From NCBI GenBank assembly GCA_031550525.1, contig JAVBON010000004.1:1-64000 (forward strand): a DNA stretch of 64,000 nt. The letters run 5' to 3'. Positions 25,307 to 34,395 of the stretch are shown piece after piece (the first letter of the stretch is position 1; each line of letters starts with the position of its first letter). Below the pieces are notes generated by a model. That model was not told the origin of the DNA. It saw nothing but the letters and a program-made list of their open reading frames with translations, and did no database searches. The stretch is from WRHT01 sp031550525 (GTDB lineage Bacteria > Desulfobacterota > Desulfovibrionia > Desulfovibrionales > Desulfovibrionaceae). Both the position numbers and the translations under genes were made by a program.

Positions 25307-27031
25307 TTAAATCTTCCAGCCTTGCAGCGCCGCATCTTTCCAGGCGGTAAAGGCGGCAGCGAAGTCCGCCATGCTTAGTTCGCCCTTCTCGCCGGTTTTG
25401 CGGTTTTTAACTTCCACAATGCCGCGCGCAAGGCCCTTGGAACCTATAATAATCTGCATGGGTGCGCCTATGAGGTCGGCATCCTTAAATTTTACGCCGG
25501 GGCGCTCGTCGCGGTCGTCCAGCAGCACGCCAAGGCCGGAATCGGCGATAAAATCGTGCATTTCAAGCGCCTTGGCGGATACTTCCTCCGACTTCACGTC
25601 CAGATTCATTATCTCCACGGCAAAAGGCGCAATGGCAGGCGGGAAGATAATACCGTTCTCGTCGTGGTTCTGCTCGATGCAGGCGGCTACAACGCGGGTA
25701 ACGCCAATGCCGTAGCAACCCATAATCATGGTTTTTTCCACGCCGTTTTCATCCAGATACACGGCCTTGAGAGCTTCGGAGTATTTGGTGCCAAGCTTGA
25801 ACACATGGCCCACTTCTATGCCGCGCGGCAATTCCAGCTTACCGCCGCAGCGCGGGCAGGCGTCGTTTTCGGTTATGTTACGCAAATCTATATAAGCCGC
25901 AACCTTGGCATCACGCGCCAAATCCAGGTTTTTGACGTGCTTGTCGGCCTTGTTGGCACCGGCTATCCAGCCGCTTTTCTCTTGCAGCTCAAAGTCGGCG
26001 ATGATCACGTCGGCCTTCAGCCCGGCAGGTCCGGCAAAGCCTACCGGAGCGCCGGATACGGCCTGCACTTTTTCCGGGGCCAGAAGCTCCACGGAATCGG
26101 CGTTAAAGTGATTCTTGATTTTAATGTCGTTAATGTCGCGGTCGCCGCGCACCAAGGCAGCCACCACCTTACCGTCCACTTCAAACAGTATGGTTTTGAT
26201 CAGCTCATCGGCCCGCACCTTAAGCAGCGCCGCCACTTCCTCAATGCTCCTGGCGTTGGGGGTGGCTATCTCCTCCAGGGCTGGCACATTGCCGGAAGCC
26301 TTTTTGCCGGATGGCACGGTAGCCGCGCGCTCAAGGTTGGCCGCATAGTTGCAGGCGACGCAGGAGGCTATGGTATCTTCGCCCGTATGCGCCAGCACCA
26401 TAAACTCGTGGGAAAAACTGCCCCCTATGCTGCCGGAATCGGCCTCCACCGCCTTGAAGCGCAGGCCCAGGCGGGTAAAAATGCGCACATAGGCGTCGTA
26501 CATGGCTTTATAGCTTATATCGGCCCCGGCGTCGTCGCGGTCAAAGGAGTAGGCGTCTTTCATTATAAATTCACGCCCGCGCATAAGCCCGAAACGGGGG
26601 CGGATCTCGTCGCGGAATTTGGTCTGAATCTGGTACAGGTTTATGGGCAACTGCCTGTAGGAGCGGATTTCGCCGCGCACCAGATCGGTAATTACTTCCT
26701 CATGCGTTGGTCCCAGGCAGTATTCGCGGTCGTGCCTGTCTGTAAAGCGCAAAAGCTCTTTGCCGTATTGCACCCAGCGGCCGGACTCCTGCCACAAATC
26801 GGCGGGCTGCACCATGGGCATGCTCAGCTCAATGGCCCCGGCCCGGTTCATTTCCTCGCGCACTATGGCGGCAACCTTGTTTATGGCTATGTTGCCGTAT
26901 GGCATGTACGTGTAAATGCCGCTGGTAAGTTTGCGGATCATACCCGCGCGCGTCATCAGCTTGTGGCTCACAACCTCCGCATCGGAAGGGGCCTCTTTAA
27001 GAGTGGGAATGTAAAAACGGCTCCAAAGCAT
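25307..27031 (-). CDS. proS: Prolyl-tRNA synthetase (bacterial type with editing insertion)
   Basis: 574 residues, cytoplasmic class II synthetase. Motif 1 is near LPMVQPADLWQESGRW, motif 2 is TKFRDEIRPRFGLMRGREFIMKDAYSFD and motif 3 is GCYGIGVTRVVAA. The YbaK-like Ala-tRNA editing insert lies about residues 240-390. The C-terminal anticodon-binding domain has VLLDDRDERPGVKFKDADLIGAP. The start at 27031 has AAGGA. It sits between ispG and xseA on the same strand. Confidence 0.97.
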   Translation of the reverse strand: MLWSRFYIPTLKEAPSDAEVVSHKLMTRAGMIRKLTSGIYTYMPYGNIAINKVAAIVREEMNRAGAIELSMPMVQPADLWQESGRWVQYGKELLRFTDRHDREYCLGPTHEEVITDLVRGEIRSYRQLPINLYQIQTKFRDEIRPRFGLMRGREFIMKDAYSFDRDDAGADISYKAMYDAYVRIFTRLGLRFKAVEADSGSIGGSFSHEFMVLAHTGEDTIASCVACNYAANLERAATVPSGKKASGNVPALEEIATPNARSIEEVAALLKVRADELIKTILFEVDGKVVAALVRGDRDINDIKIKNHFNADSVELLAPEKVQAVSGAPVGFAGPAGLKADVIIADFELQEKSGWIAGANKADKHVKNLDLARDAKVAAYIDLRNITENDACPRCGGKLELPRGIEVGHVFKLGTKYSEALKAVYLDENGVEKTMIMGCYGIGVTRVVAACIEQNHDENGIIFPPAIAPFAVEIMNLDVKSEEVSAKALEMHDFIADSGLGVLLDDRDERPGVKFKDADLIGAPMQIIIGSKGLARGIVEVKNRKTGEKGELSMADFAAAFTAWKDAALQGWKI

Positions 27032-27042
27032 GATTAGTCCTT

Positions 27043-28113
27043 CTATCTTTCGTTTCTTTCTTTAAGAAAATTGTCAATTTCTTCCATCAGGGCGCTCAGC
27101 AATACCTCTGTATCGCCCGTTACACTGCGCAGCATGCGGCCTTTGCGAAACAGTATGCCCTTGCCGCGCCCGCCCGCAATGCCCAAATCGGCCTCTTTGG
27201 CCTCGCCGGGGCCATTTACCACGCAGCCCATAACCGCCACGGTAAAATTATCCTGCACTCCGCGCAGGCGCTCCTCCACGGCTGAGGCCAGCCCGATAAG
27301 ATCAATTTCCGTACGCCCGCAGGTGGGGCAGGATATAATCTCCGGCCCTCTGCTGCGCAAGCCCAGACTGCGCAGTATTTCGTAAGCTACTTCTATTTCG
27401 CGCACGGGGTCGTGCGTAAGCGATACCCGCATGGTGTCGCCTATGCCCTCGTGCAACAGAATACCCAGCCCCACGGCCGATTTTACGGCCCCGCGCAAAA
27501 GGGTTCCGGCCTCGGTAATGCCTATGTGCAGGGGGTAATCCACCCGTTGCGCCATAAGGCGGTAAGCGGCTATTGTATCGTTAACCGACGAGGATTTTAA
27601 AGAAATTTTTATGGCGGAAAAATTTCTGTCTTCCAGCAGGCGCACATGCTTGAGGGCGCTTTCCACCATGGCTTCGGGCGTGGGGCCGCCAAAGCGGGCC
27701 AGCAGGTCTTTTTCCACCGAGCCGGAGTTTACGCCTATGCGTATGGGCGCACCTTTGGCCGCTGCCGCGCGCACTACTTCATTCACCTGCGCCTCTCCGC
27801 CAATATTGCCTGGGTTTATGCGCAGGGCGTCAATGCCCGCATCCAGCGCGGCCAGGGCCAGCCTGTGGTCGAAATGTATGTCGGCCACCAGCGGCACGGG
27901 CGAAGCCTTGCAAATATCCTTAAGAGCCGCAGCGGCGGTGGCATCGGGCACGGCCAGGCGCACTATCTCGCACCCCGCCTCAGCCAGACGTTTTATTTGC
28001 GCCAGCGTGGCGAATACGTCGCGGGTGTCGGTATTGGCCATGCTTTGCACGGCCACCGGAGCGCCCCCGCCGATAAGAACATTGCCTATTTTTATCTGCT
28101 TGCTTTTACGCAT
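27043..28113 (-). CDS. ispG: 4-hydroxy-3-methylbut-2-en-1-yl diphosphate synthase
   Basis: Penultimate MEP-pathway enzyme, a [4Fe-4S] reductase of MEcPP. 356 residues from the start at 28113 (MRKSKQIKIGNVLIGGG), which has AAGGCGG upstream; the longer frame adds 15 unlikely residues. Family landmarks are APVAVQSMANTDTRD, RINPGNIG and the cluster cysteines in ISCPTCGRTEIDL and CVVNGPGEAKEADLGIAGG. It starts the minus-strand block that runs through proS, xseA, the peptidase, xseB, ispA and dxs. Confidence 0.96.
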   Translation of the reverse strand: MRKSKQIKIGNVLIGGGAPVAVQSMANTDTRDVFATLAQIKRLAEAGCEIVRLAVPDATAAAALKDICKASPVPLVADIHFDHRLALAALDAGIDALRINPGNIGGEAQVNEVVRAAAAKGAPIRIGVNSGSVEKDLLARFGGPTPEAMVESALKHVRLLEDRNFSAIKISLKSSSVNDTIAAYRLMAQRVDYPLHIGITEAGTLLRGAVKSAVGLGILLHEGIGDTMRVSLTHDPVREIEVAYEILRSLGLRSRGPEIISCPTCGRTEIDLIGLASAVEERLRGVQDNFTVAVMGCVVNGPGEAKEADLGIAGGRGKGILFRKGRMLRSVTGDTEVLLSALMEEIDNFLKERNER

Positions 28114-28332
28114 TATGATACCGCCTTTCCGGGGCATATTTAGCGCATTTCCGTGCATAAGCCAAGAAATAGAGGAAATAAAAAATTGGCGAATGCTTGC
28201 CCTTGTTGCAATAAATAGTTAAACCGCGCCTTGTCGGCCGCAAACGGTTTTAACCTGCCGCACAAGGCTTGAAGAATAACCAAATACCAAGTATGACCAT
28301 AAAAATTATTTTGAGGTACACAAGGAAGCACT
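28114..28332. other. Divergent promoter region, ispG / ettA
   Basis: AT-rich non-coding DNA between two divergent starts. A candidate promoter for ettA (28269-28297) is listed separately. A 66-codon minus-strand frame here has no ribosome site. Confidence 0.5.
28269..28297 (+). promoter_or_regulatory. Candidate promoter of ettA
   Basis: TTGAAG (28269-28274) and TATGAC (28292-28297) are spaced 17 bp apart, about 35 bp before the ettA ATG. AAGGA precedes the start codon. Confidence 0.4.
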
Positions 28333-30015
28333 ATGAGCAACGAACCGGATAAGATTATTTATTCAATGATTCGCGTGTCCAAGCGGCACGGCCAGAAAGA
28401 AGTGCTTAAAAACATTTCTCTCTCGTACTTTTACGGCGCTAAAATAGGCGTGCTAGGCCTTAACGGATCGGGCAAAAGCTCGCTTTTAAAAATATTGGCC
28501 GGAGTGGACAAAAGCTTTGACGGCGAAACCGTGCTGGCCCCCGGCTATACCATAGGCTACCTGGAGCAGGAGCCGCTGGTGGACGAAAAACGTACCGTGC
28601 GCGAGGTGGTGGAAGAAGGCGTGGCCGAGCTTATAGCCATTCGCGACGAATACGAGGCCATAAACAACAAATTCGCCGAGCCCATGGAGCCTGACGAAAT
28701 GGATGCCCTTATCCAGCGCCAGGGCGAGGTGCAAGACCTCATGGACAACAAGGGCATCTGGGATATCGACTCCAAACTGGACATGGCCATGGACGCCCTG
28801 CGCTGCCCCCCGGCAGACACGCAGGTTTCCGTAATATCCGGCGGTGAAAAGCGCCGCGTGGCCCTGTGCCGCCTGCTGCTGCAAAACCCCGATATTCTGC
28901 TGCTGGACGAACCCACCAACCATCTGGACGCGGAATCCGTATCATGGCTGGAGCGCTTCCTTAAAACCTTCCCCGGCACCGTAATAGCTGTAACCCACGA
29001 CCGTTACTTCCTTGATAACGTGGCCGGATGGATTCTTGAATTGGACCGCGGCCACGGCATACCGTGGAAGGGTAACTACTCCTCCTGGCTGGAGCAGAAA
29101 GAAAAGCGCCTGGCTAACGAAGAAAAAACCGAATCCGAGCGCCAGAAAACCCTAAAGCGCGAGCTGGAATGGGTGCGCATGGCCCCCAAGGGCCGCCACG
29201 CCAAATCCAAGGCCCGCATAAACGCTTACGAGGCCATGCTCTCGCATGAATCTGAGCGCCTTGCGCCTGACCTTGAAATTTACATTCCGCCAGGACCGCG
29301 CCTTGGCAAAACGGTGTTTGAAGCCCAAAACGTAAGCAAAAGCATGGGTGACAAACTGCTTATAGACGGCATGGATTTTATAATACAGCCCGGCGCCATA
29401 GTGGGCATTATCGGCCCCAACGGCGCAGGCAAGACCACCCTTTTCAAAATGCTGGCCGGTGTTGAGCAGCCCGACTCCGGCACCCTTAAAGTGGGCGAAA
29501 CCGTTAAAGTCTCCTGGGTGGACCAGGGCCGCGAGACCCTTACCCCCGGCAAGACAGTGTATGAGGTAATAAGCGAAGGGTACGACACCGTAAAGCTTGG
29601 CAGCCGCGAGATAAACTCCCGCGCCTACTGCTCGCACTTCAACCTGACCGGCTCGGACCAGCAAAAAAAGGTAGAGGTGCTCTCCGGCGGCGAGCGCAAC
29701 CGCGTGCATCTGGCCCGTACGCTTAAATCCGGCGCCAACGTGCTCATGCTTGACGAACCCACCAACGACCTGGACGTAAACACCATGCGCGCCCTTGAAG
29801 ACGGCCTGGAGAACTTCGCGGGCTGTATTCTTGTAATCAGCCACGATCGTTGGTTCCTCGACCGCATAGCCACGCATATTCTGGCCTTTGAGGGCGAATC
29901 CAAAGTGGTGTTTTTTGACGGAAACTACACGGAATATGAAGAAGACCGCAAAAGACGCCTGGGCAAAGAAGCCGACCAGCCGCACAGAATCAAGTTCCGC
30001 AAGCTGACCAGGTAA
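28333..30015 (+). CDS. ettA: Energy-dependent translational throttle protein EttA (ABC-F)
   Basis: 560 residues with two ABC ATPase cassettes and no membrane segment. Walker A boxes are GLNGSGKSSLL and GPNGAGKTTLF. Signatures are VISGGEKRRVALC and VLSGGERNRVHLA, and Walker B regions are LLLDEPTNHLDA and LMLDEPTNDLDV. The linker between the cassettes and the arm insertion fit EttA, which binds the ribosomal E site and gates early elongation according to ATP. R1 copy 3 and a strong terminator lie directly downstream. Confidence 0.95.
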   Translation: MSNEPDKIIYSMIRVSKRHGQKEVLKNISLSYFYGAKIGVLGLNGSGKSSLLKILAGVDKSFDGETVLAPGYTIGYLEQEPLVDEKRTVREVVEEGVAELIAIRDEYEAINNKFAEPMEPDEMDALIQRQGEVQDLMDNKGIWDIDSKLDMAMDALRCPPADTQVSVISGGEKRRVALCRLLLQNPDILLLDEPTNHLDAESVSWLERFLKTFPGTVIAVTHDRYFLDNVAGWILELDRGHGIPWKGNYSSWLEQKEKRLANEEKTESERQKTLKRELEWVRMAPKGRHAKSKARINAYEAMLSHESERLAPDLEIYIPPGPRLGKTVFEAQNVSKSMGDKLLIDGMDFIIQPGAIVGIIGPNGAGKTTLFKMLAGVEQPDSGTLKVGETVKVSWVDQGRETLTPGKTVYEVISEGYDTVKLGSREINSRAYCSHFNLTGSDQQKKVEVLSGGERNRVHLARTLKSGANVLMLDEPTNDLDVNTMRALEDGLENFAGCILVISHDRWFLDRIATHILAFEGESKVVFFDGNYTEYEEDRKRRLGKEADQPHRIKFRKLTR

Positions 30016-30047
30016 AACGCCGTGACAGGTAAAGTCACAGTGGGCTA

Positions 30048-30190
30048 AGACAGATTTACGATATCCGGGGCGCTGCCCGTACCCCGCAAGGGTGTGGCCC
30101 GTACCACACAAGCACAACAGTTTCTGGCTGGAAAGAGATATGGATGCCAAGGCTGTGGGAGTGCTAATTTCAAACCACCTTGACCCCGCA
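30048..30190 (+). repeat. Repeat family R1, copy 3 (3' of ettA)
   Basis: Shares in order GGGGCGCTGCCC, ACCCCGCAAGGGTGTGGCCC, AAGCACAACAGTTTCTGGCTGG, GAGATATGG, GGCTGTGGGAGTGCTAATTTCAA and CTTGACCCCGCAA with the other R1 copies. It begins 33 nt after the ettA stop on the same strand. Its last block is also the left arm of the terminator at 30179, so element and terminator are physically fused here. Confidence 0.8.
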
Positions 30191-30222
30191 ACTTTTGTTA
30201 AAATTGCGGGGTCAAGTTTTTT
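30179..30222 (+). terminator. Intrinsic terminator of ettA, formed from the end of R1
   Basis: A 13-bp perfect stem, CTTGACCCCGCAA/TTGCGGGGTCAAG, with a 12-nt loop and six T immediately after. Confidence 0.92.
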
Positions 30223-30326
30223 AAGTTGTCTGGTTATATGCGGCAAGTAAATATAGATGACGGGCAATGAGACGCCTCCCATTATCGTTTTAACAGTCAG
30301 TGCTGTTTACTAGTCGTAATAAAAAC

Positions 30327-30357
30327 GTTACGGTTCCGTAACATGCGGGTCCGTAAC
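30327..30357 (+). promoter_or_regulatory. Operator-like palindrome upstream of the epimerase-like gene
   Basis: GTTACGG-TT-CCGTAAC is a perfect 7+2+7 inverted repeat (30327-30342). A third half-site, CCGTAAC, recurs 15 bp further on (30351-30357). The array ends 31 bp before the ATG at 30389, where a repressor would block the promoter or early transcript. The regulator is unknown. Confidence 0.5.
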
Positions 30358-30388
30358 AGCGGGCCGCGCTACCGGAGGCAAACACCAC

Positions 30389-31273
30389 ATGCGCAAACTT
30401 TCATTTACCAAGCTGTGCCCCAGCGGCAACCCCACCATTTTGCTGAATGCGCAAGATGTTGCTCCGCAAGAGCGCGCGTCGGCCTCCGCCGCGCTTATGC
30501 AACCCCTGCATTTATATGCGGAGCAGGTGGGGTTTGTGGACATGCTGGCCTGCCCGCCACGGCTTGATATGATGGGGGGCGAGTTCTGCCTTAACGCCAC
30601 ACGCGGCCTGGTTTACGAAATGCTGCGGCAAAAGCGTTTTTTCCCCTTGCAAGGTATAGACGATCTTTTCGGGCTGGCGCGCTGCTCCGGCACCGACGCA
30701 ACGCTGCAAGTACGGGTTAAACTGGGAAAAACCCGCGCAGCCAACGCTCCGGCCGAGTGCTCCGTGATTATGCTGGAGGAACTAAGGCCTGATACGCTGC
30801 GGCAGTTGGAAGACGGCATTACGCTGGCCCGCGTGCCTGGCATAGCGCACCTCTTGGTGGACGAAGCCAAACACCCCCGCCCTGCCGACCACATGCAGGC
30901 GGCCAAAGAATATATGGCCCGCTACAGCTTGCTGAAAGAACCCGCCTGCGGGGTTATCTGGCACAAAGTTATGCCGGCGCCGCCCACGCTTACCCCTCCG
31001 CCGGGGCATTTTATCAGCTGCGCCATAACTCCGGTAGTGCATGTGGCCGAAACAAACAGTCTTGTGCTTGAAAGCGCCTGCGGCTCCGGCACTTTGGCTC
31101 TGGCGCTGTCGCATTCCGGCCATGGCGGGCTGGTATTCATGTCGGTTCAGCAGCCCGGAGGCGATATTTTGCGCGCGCGCATGGAGTGCCCGCCCTTCGG
31201 CTCGCGCCGCTGCAAGGTAGAGGTAGGCGGCTGGGTGCGGCTGGTAGCCGAAGGCGAGACCTATTTGGCCTGA
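30389..31273 (+). CDS. Diaminopimelate-epimerase-fold protein (racemase/epimerase-like)
   Basis: 294 residues with the two catalytic-cysteine segments of the DapF superfamily: GGEFCLNATRGL (Cys67) and ESACGSGTLALALS (Cys231). This pair works as acid and base in PLP-independent amino-acid racemases. The GGEFCxNATR form is nearer to CntK-type histidine racemases than to true DapF, whose motif is CGNGxR, but no cntL/cntM-like nicotianamine or opine genes are nearby. Substrate is unknown. It has a clear upstream ribosome site (GGAGG) and an operator-like palindrome. The large membrane protein gene starts 35 bp downstream and may be co-transcribed. Confidence 0.72.
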   Translation: MRKLSFTKLCPSGNPTILLNAQDVAPQERASASAALMQPLHLYAEQVGFVDMLACPPRLDMMGGEFCLNATRGLVYEMLRQKRFFPLQGIDDLFGLARCSGTDATLQVRVKLGKTRAANAPAECSVIMLEELRPDTLRQLEDGITLARVPGIAHLLVDEAKHPRPADHMQAAKEYMARYSLLKEPACGVIWHKVMPAPPTLTPPPGHFISCAITPVVHVAETNSLVLESACGSGTLALALSHSGHGGLVFMSVQQPGGDILRARMECPPFGSRRCKVEVGGWVRLVAEGETYLA

Positions 31274-31308
31274 TAATTTCACATTGCTTTAATCCATACG
31301 GATACTCC

Positions 31309-34300
31309 ATGCCAATATTTTTCGACAAACATGACTACGAGCTCTTGCGGCTTATTAATATGGTGCTGGAGCGCGACCGCACCCAGCCCGCCAAATATGC
31401 GGAAAAACTGCTTGAGCCCAATCTGCACCCGCACGGCATAAAAGAGCTTGGGCTTTCACACGACAAACGCATTGCCTATGCCGTTATAAACCTGTTGGAA
31501 TCGTTACAGGTTGGTCTGGCCGAAGACCGCCTAATCGCCCTTAAAGCCCTGCATGACGAGGTGCTTTTCGGCACCATAACCAACTTCAAATTCAACACCG
31601 GGCGCGTGCTTATCCAGATAATGAAGGAGATAATACGCGCGCACGGCGATATGAATATACAGTTGCAACTTGCGCACGATTTCCGTCTGGCCACATCGGG
31701 CCAGGCCAGGGTCATACGCTCGCTGCTGGAGCGCTACTACCTGCTTGAAATGCCTGAAAGCTGGGATCAGCACGCCTTTGACGAGCATGTGCACGACGCC
31801 AACACCAAAGGCCGCAAGTCGCCCACCCACCTTATTATGGATGCCTGGATAAAAGGCATACGCTACCTTACGGTAATATATTACAATTACGTGCAGGCTT
31901 CTTCGGTAAGCGAGCTTATGCGCGCCGCAGATATAATGGGCATGACCGTTACGATAGGCGTGGAGGTAAAAGGGCGTTTCAGGGGGCGGTATGTAGAGCT
32001 TATTTGGCAGCCCACAGGCTTTTCCGATTATCAGGACATGCTGATGTTTTTGGACGAGCGCCCTACCCAGCACCTTATGCGCATGGGGCAGGAGGCCTCG
32101 CGCTACCAGGAAAAATACGTGTTCTCGCTGCTGGAGCGCTATAACGAAAGCCACCGGCTGGATATGGAAAGTCTTTTCGGCATAACTCTGCCCACTATAA
32201 GCCCTGAGGAGTTCATAAGCTTTGTGGGCATAGGGCAGCCCTCGCTCCTGCATTTGTCAGAACTGGTCTACAAGCACTGCCTGCCGGGCATTGAAAAACG
32301 CCATAAAGAAATTACCTCGGCCTTGCCGCAACTGACGGATGAGGCCGAAAAAAGCAAATTGCAGAAAATCCTCAACCGTATTTGCACGCTGGATTCATCT
32401 GAAATTCTGGATCACTGGCTCAGCCGCGTATACAACACCGACCTGCCGGATCCAGATATTCCACGTGACGCGCATGACTTGCCGGAAATAATGTATTTTT
32501 CGGTGGACGCGCTGGCGGACTGGCTTACCAGCATAAGGCCAAACTCAAGACTAACCTTGAGCCTACCCGGCTTGAATCTGGAAGACGTGATTGAAATTCT
32601 CTACAACTGCGAAGGCATGATCACTCATCTAGAGTTGTTCAACCTTAAATATTACCACTCTGGCGACGCTGAGGAAATAGACGCCATCAACAAGCTGCAA
32701 CTGGCCCTGAACAGCGGCAACTCCGTGGCCGTAAAGCGCATTGCGCTCTCCTGCCTGCGCAAGTATCGCGGTTCGTCCAACCCGGATCTGGCCGACAAGG
32801 CGGAAAAACTTTCAGAAATTTTACGTCACATCCAGCGTTTTACCGACTATTATAAAACTGGCAAACTGGAAACTTCCATAGGCAGCGACTCCACCAGCCG
32901 CTCCAACCGCCAGCACGGCATGGGCTTTGTAAACCTTGAGACCCTGCCCCTGAAAGCGCTTAAAGAAATACGCGCCAGCAAAAAGCACGCTAACGGCAGC
33001 AGCCGCATGCTGTTGCCGCTTTATGAAGAGGTGAACTCGCGCGTCACCTCCGTGCCGCACCGCAGCCTTTCCCTGACCAGTCCACTGGTTGGTTTTTTGC
33101 GGCGCACTCCGGGCCTGCGCTATTTTCTGCATTATCACAAGCATGACTGGGTGGTTCACTCCAGCCGCATAGCCTTCAACGCTAACGGCAACATAAGCAC
33201 CCTTGGCGGAGTGCAAAAGGACGCCCTGCCCAACCCCTGCCGCAAGCCGGACCCGCAAAAACACCTGGGGCCGCGCTGGTCGTATATGAACACGTCCTTG
33301 CGCAACGTGCTAAAAGTGCTGGTGGGCTTCAGCGTGGCCCTGCTCACCTTTCAGTATACCCAAAACTGGTGGCTTCTGGCCTGGTTGGGGGCTCCCATAT
33401 GGTTCGGCATAACCGGTTTGCGCAACATAGTGCAGGCAGTGCTGGGCGGCGGCGGCATAAGGCGCTCGCCCCTGTTGCGCTGGAACAACTTTGTAAGCTG
33501 GAACAGGCTTTGCGATTCGCTTATGTACACGGGCTTCTCCGTGCCTCTGCTTGAACTGCTGACTAAAAACCTTGTGCTGCAAAACATTTGCGGCATTACA
33601 CCGGCCAACGCGCCTTGGCTGTTCTTCGCCATAATGTCAGTGGTAAACGGGCTGTATATATGCTCGCACAATATTTACAGGGGTTTTCCGGCCACCGCCA
33701 TTGTGGGCAACTTTTTCCGCAGCATTTTCGCCGTGCCGGTGGCCATACTTTATGGCACGCTCATGCTTAAACTGCTGGCTTTTTTCGGCTCCGCCGCGCC
33801 GGAACTGGTTGTTATGCAAATAGCCAGCATAATTTCCAAAGTCGCTTCCGATACCGTGGCAGGCCTCATAGAAGGCCTGGCGGATCGCGGCGTGAACATA
33901 CGGGTGCGCTACTGGGACTACAACACCAAGCTCCACCACCTTTTCAACAGCTTTTCGCGCCTTGAAATACTTATGCCGGAAGAAGAATCGGTACTGAACA
34001 CCCTTTCAGTAGCCAAAGAATATGACGCCAAAAGCAACGAGCAAATCTGGCTGCTGGAAAAGGATATCATCATAGATTCGCTGGATTTCATGTATTTCTG
34101 GATGTACCAGCCGCGCTCGCGCCCGGCCCTGAGGCACATAATGTACAAGCTTACCAAAGAGGAGCGGCATATCTTCTGCCGGGCGCAGTACATACTCACC
34201 CGCGAGAAAGAAGTAAGCCAGCTTATGGTGGACGGCATGATCGGCAGCAACTTCGCCAAGCCTCTTTCCTTTTACCTTGGAAACGTAAGCGGATACCTTG

Positions 34301-34353
34301 AAGATATGCGCAAGATAACCAAAGTGGGCGTGTTGCCGCCGGAGCAGATTTAG
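31309..34353 (+). CDS. Unrecognised 1014-residue membrane protein with PHP-like N-terminal region
   Basis: Function unknown. Residues 158-220 resemble the start of a PHP phosphoesterase domain: DEHVHDANTKGRKSPTHLIM, then GIRYLTVIYYNY where PHP has an I-T-D-H-D-like strand, and GMTVTIGVEV with the expected Glu. IGSDSTSRS...HGMGF near residues 524-540 recalls the C-terminal PHP histidine. HxH is kept but the ITDHD-type residues are lost, so catalysis is doubtful. Residues about 660-850 hold five or six hydrophobic helices; a cytoplasmic, charged C-terminal domain follows. The start at 31309 (MPIFFDKHD) is favoured over a longer frame that overlaps the previous gene. It ends before palindrome P1. 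Confidence 0.7.
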   Translation: MPIFFDKHDYELLRLINMVLERDRTQPAKYAEKLLEPNLHPHGIKELGLSHDKRIAYAVINLLESLQVGLAEDRLIALKALHDEVLFGTITNFKFNTGRVLIQIMKEIIRAHGDMNIQLQLAHDFRLATSGQARVIRSLLERYYLLEMPESWDQHAFDEHVHDANTKGRKSPTHLIMDAWIKGIRYLTVIYYNYVQASSVSELMRAADIMGMTVTIGVEVKGRFRGRYVELIWQPTGFSDYQDMLMFLDERPTQHLMRMGQEASRYQEKYVFSLLERYNESHRLDMESLFGITLPTISPEEFISFVGIGQPSLLHLSELVYKHCLPGIEKRHKEITSALPQLTDEAEKSKLQKILNRICTLDSSEILDHWLSRVYNTDLPDPDIPRDAHDLPEIMYFSVDALADWLTSIRPNSRLTLSLPGLNLEDVIEILYNCEGMITHLELFNLKYYHSGDAEEIDAINKLQLALNSGNSVAVKRIALSCLRKYRGSSNPDLADKAEKLSEILRHIQRFTDYYKTGKLETSIGSDSTSRSNRQHGMGFVNLETLPLKALKEIRASKKHANGSSRMLLPLYEEVNSRVTSVPHRSLSLTSPLVGFLRRTPGLRYFLHYHKHDWVVHSSRIAFNANGNISTLGGVQKDALPNPCRKPDPQKHLGPRWSYMNTSLRNVLKVLVGFSVALLTFQYTQNWWLLAWLGAPIWFGITGLRNIVQAVLGGGGIRRSPLLRWNNFVSWNRLCDSLMYTGFSVPLLELLTKNLVLQNICGITPANAPWLFFAIMSVVNGLYICSHNIYRGFPATAIVGNFFRSIFAVPVAILYGTLMLKLLAFFGSAAPELVVMQIASIISKVASDTVAGLIEGLADRGVNIRVRYWDYNTKLHHLFNSFSRLEILMPEEESVLNTLSVAKEYDAKSNEQIWLLEKDIIIDSLDFMYFWMYQPRSRPALRHIMYKLTKEERHIFCRAQYILTREKEVSQLMVDGMIGSNFAKPLSFYLGNVSGYLEDMRKITKVGVLPPEQI

Positions 34354-34395
34354 ATTCTGCCGGCACTACGTTTTTTTAGTTTGCCAACCTAGGTT

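Larger units (their letters stand above)
30016..30388. other. Intergenic region with R1 copy 3, terminator and operator-like palindrome
   Basis: No gene. From left to right it contains R1 copy 3, the ettA terminator (30179-30222), about 100 bp of AT-rich DNA and the palindromic site at 30327-30357 just before the epimerase-like gene. Confidence 0.6.

Noticed and set aside
25556..27037. Long plus-strand open frame (about 490 codons) opposite proS
   Set aside because: It mirrors the reverse frame of proS, has no ribosome site and no family-like sequence; GC-biased codon use in the real gene explains it.
29152..30282. Minus-strand frame of 376 codons opposite ettA
   Set aside because: Starts inside the R1 copy 3/terminator region and lies opposite ABC-F motifs; judged a shadow.
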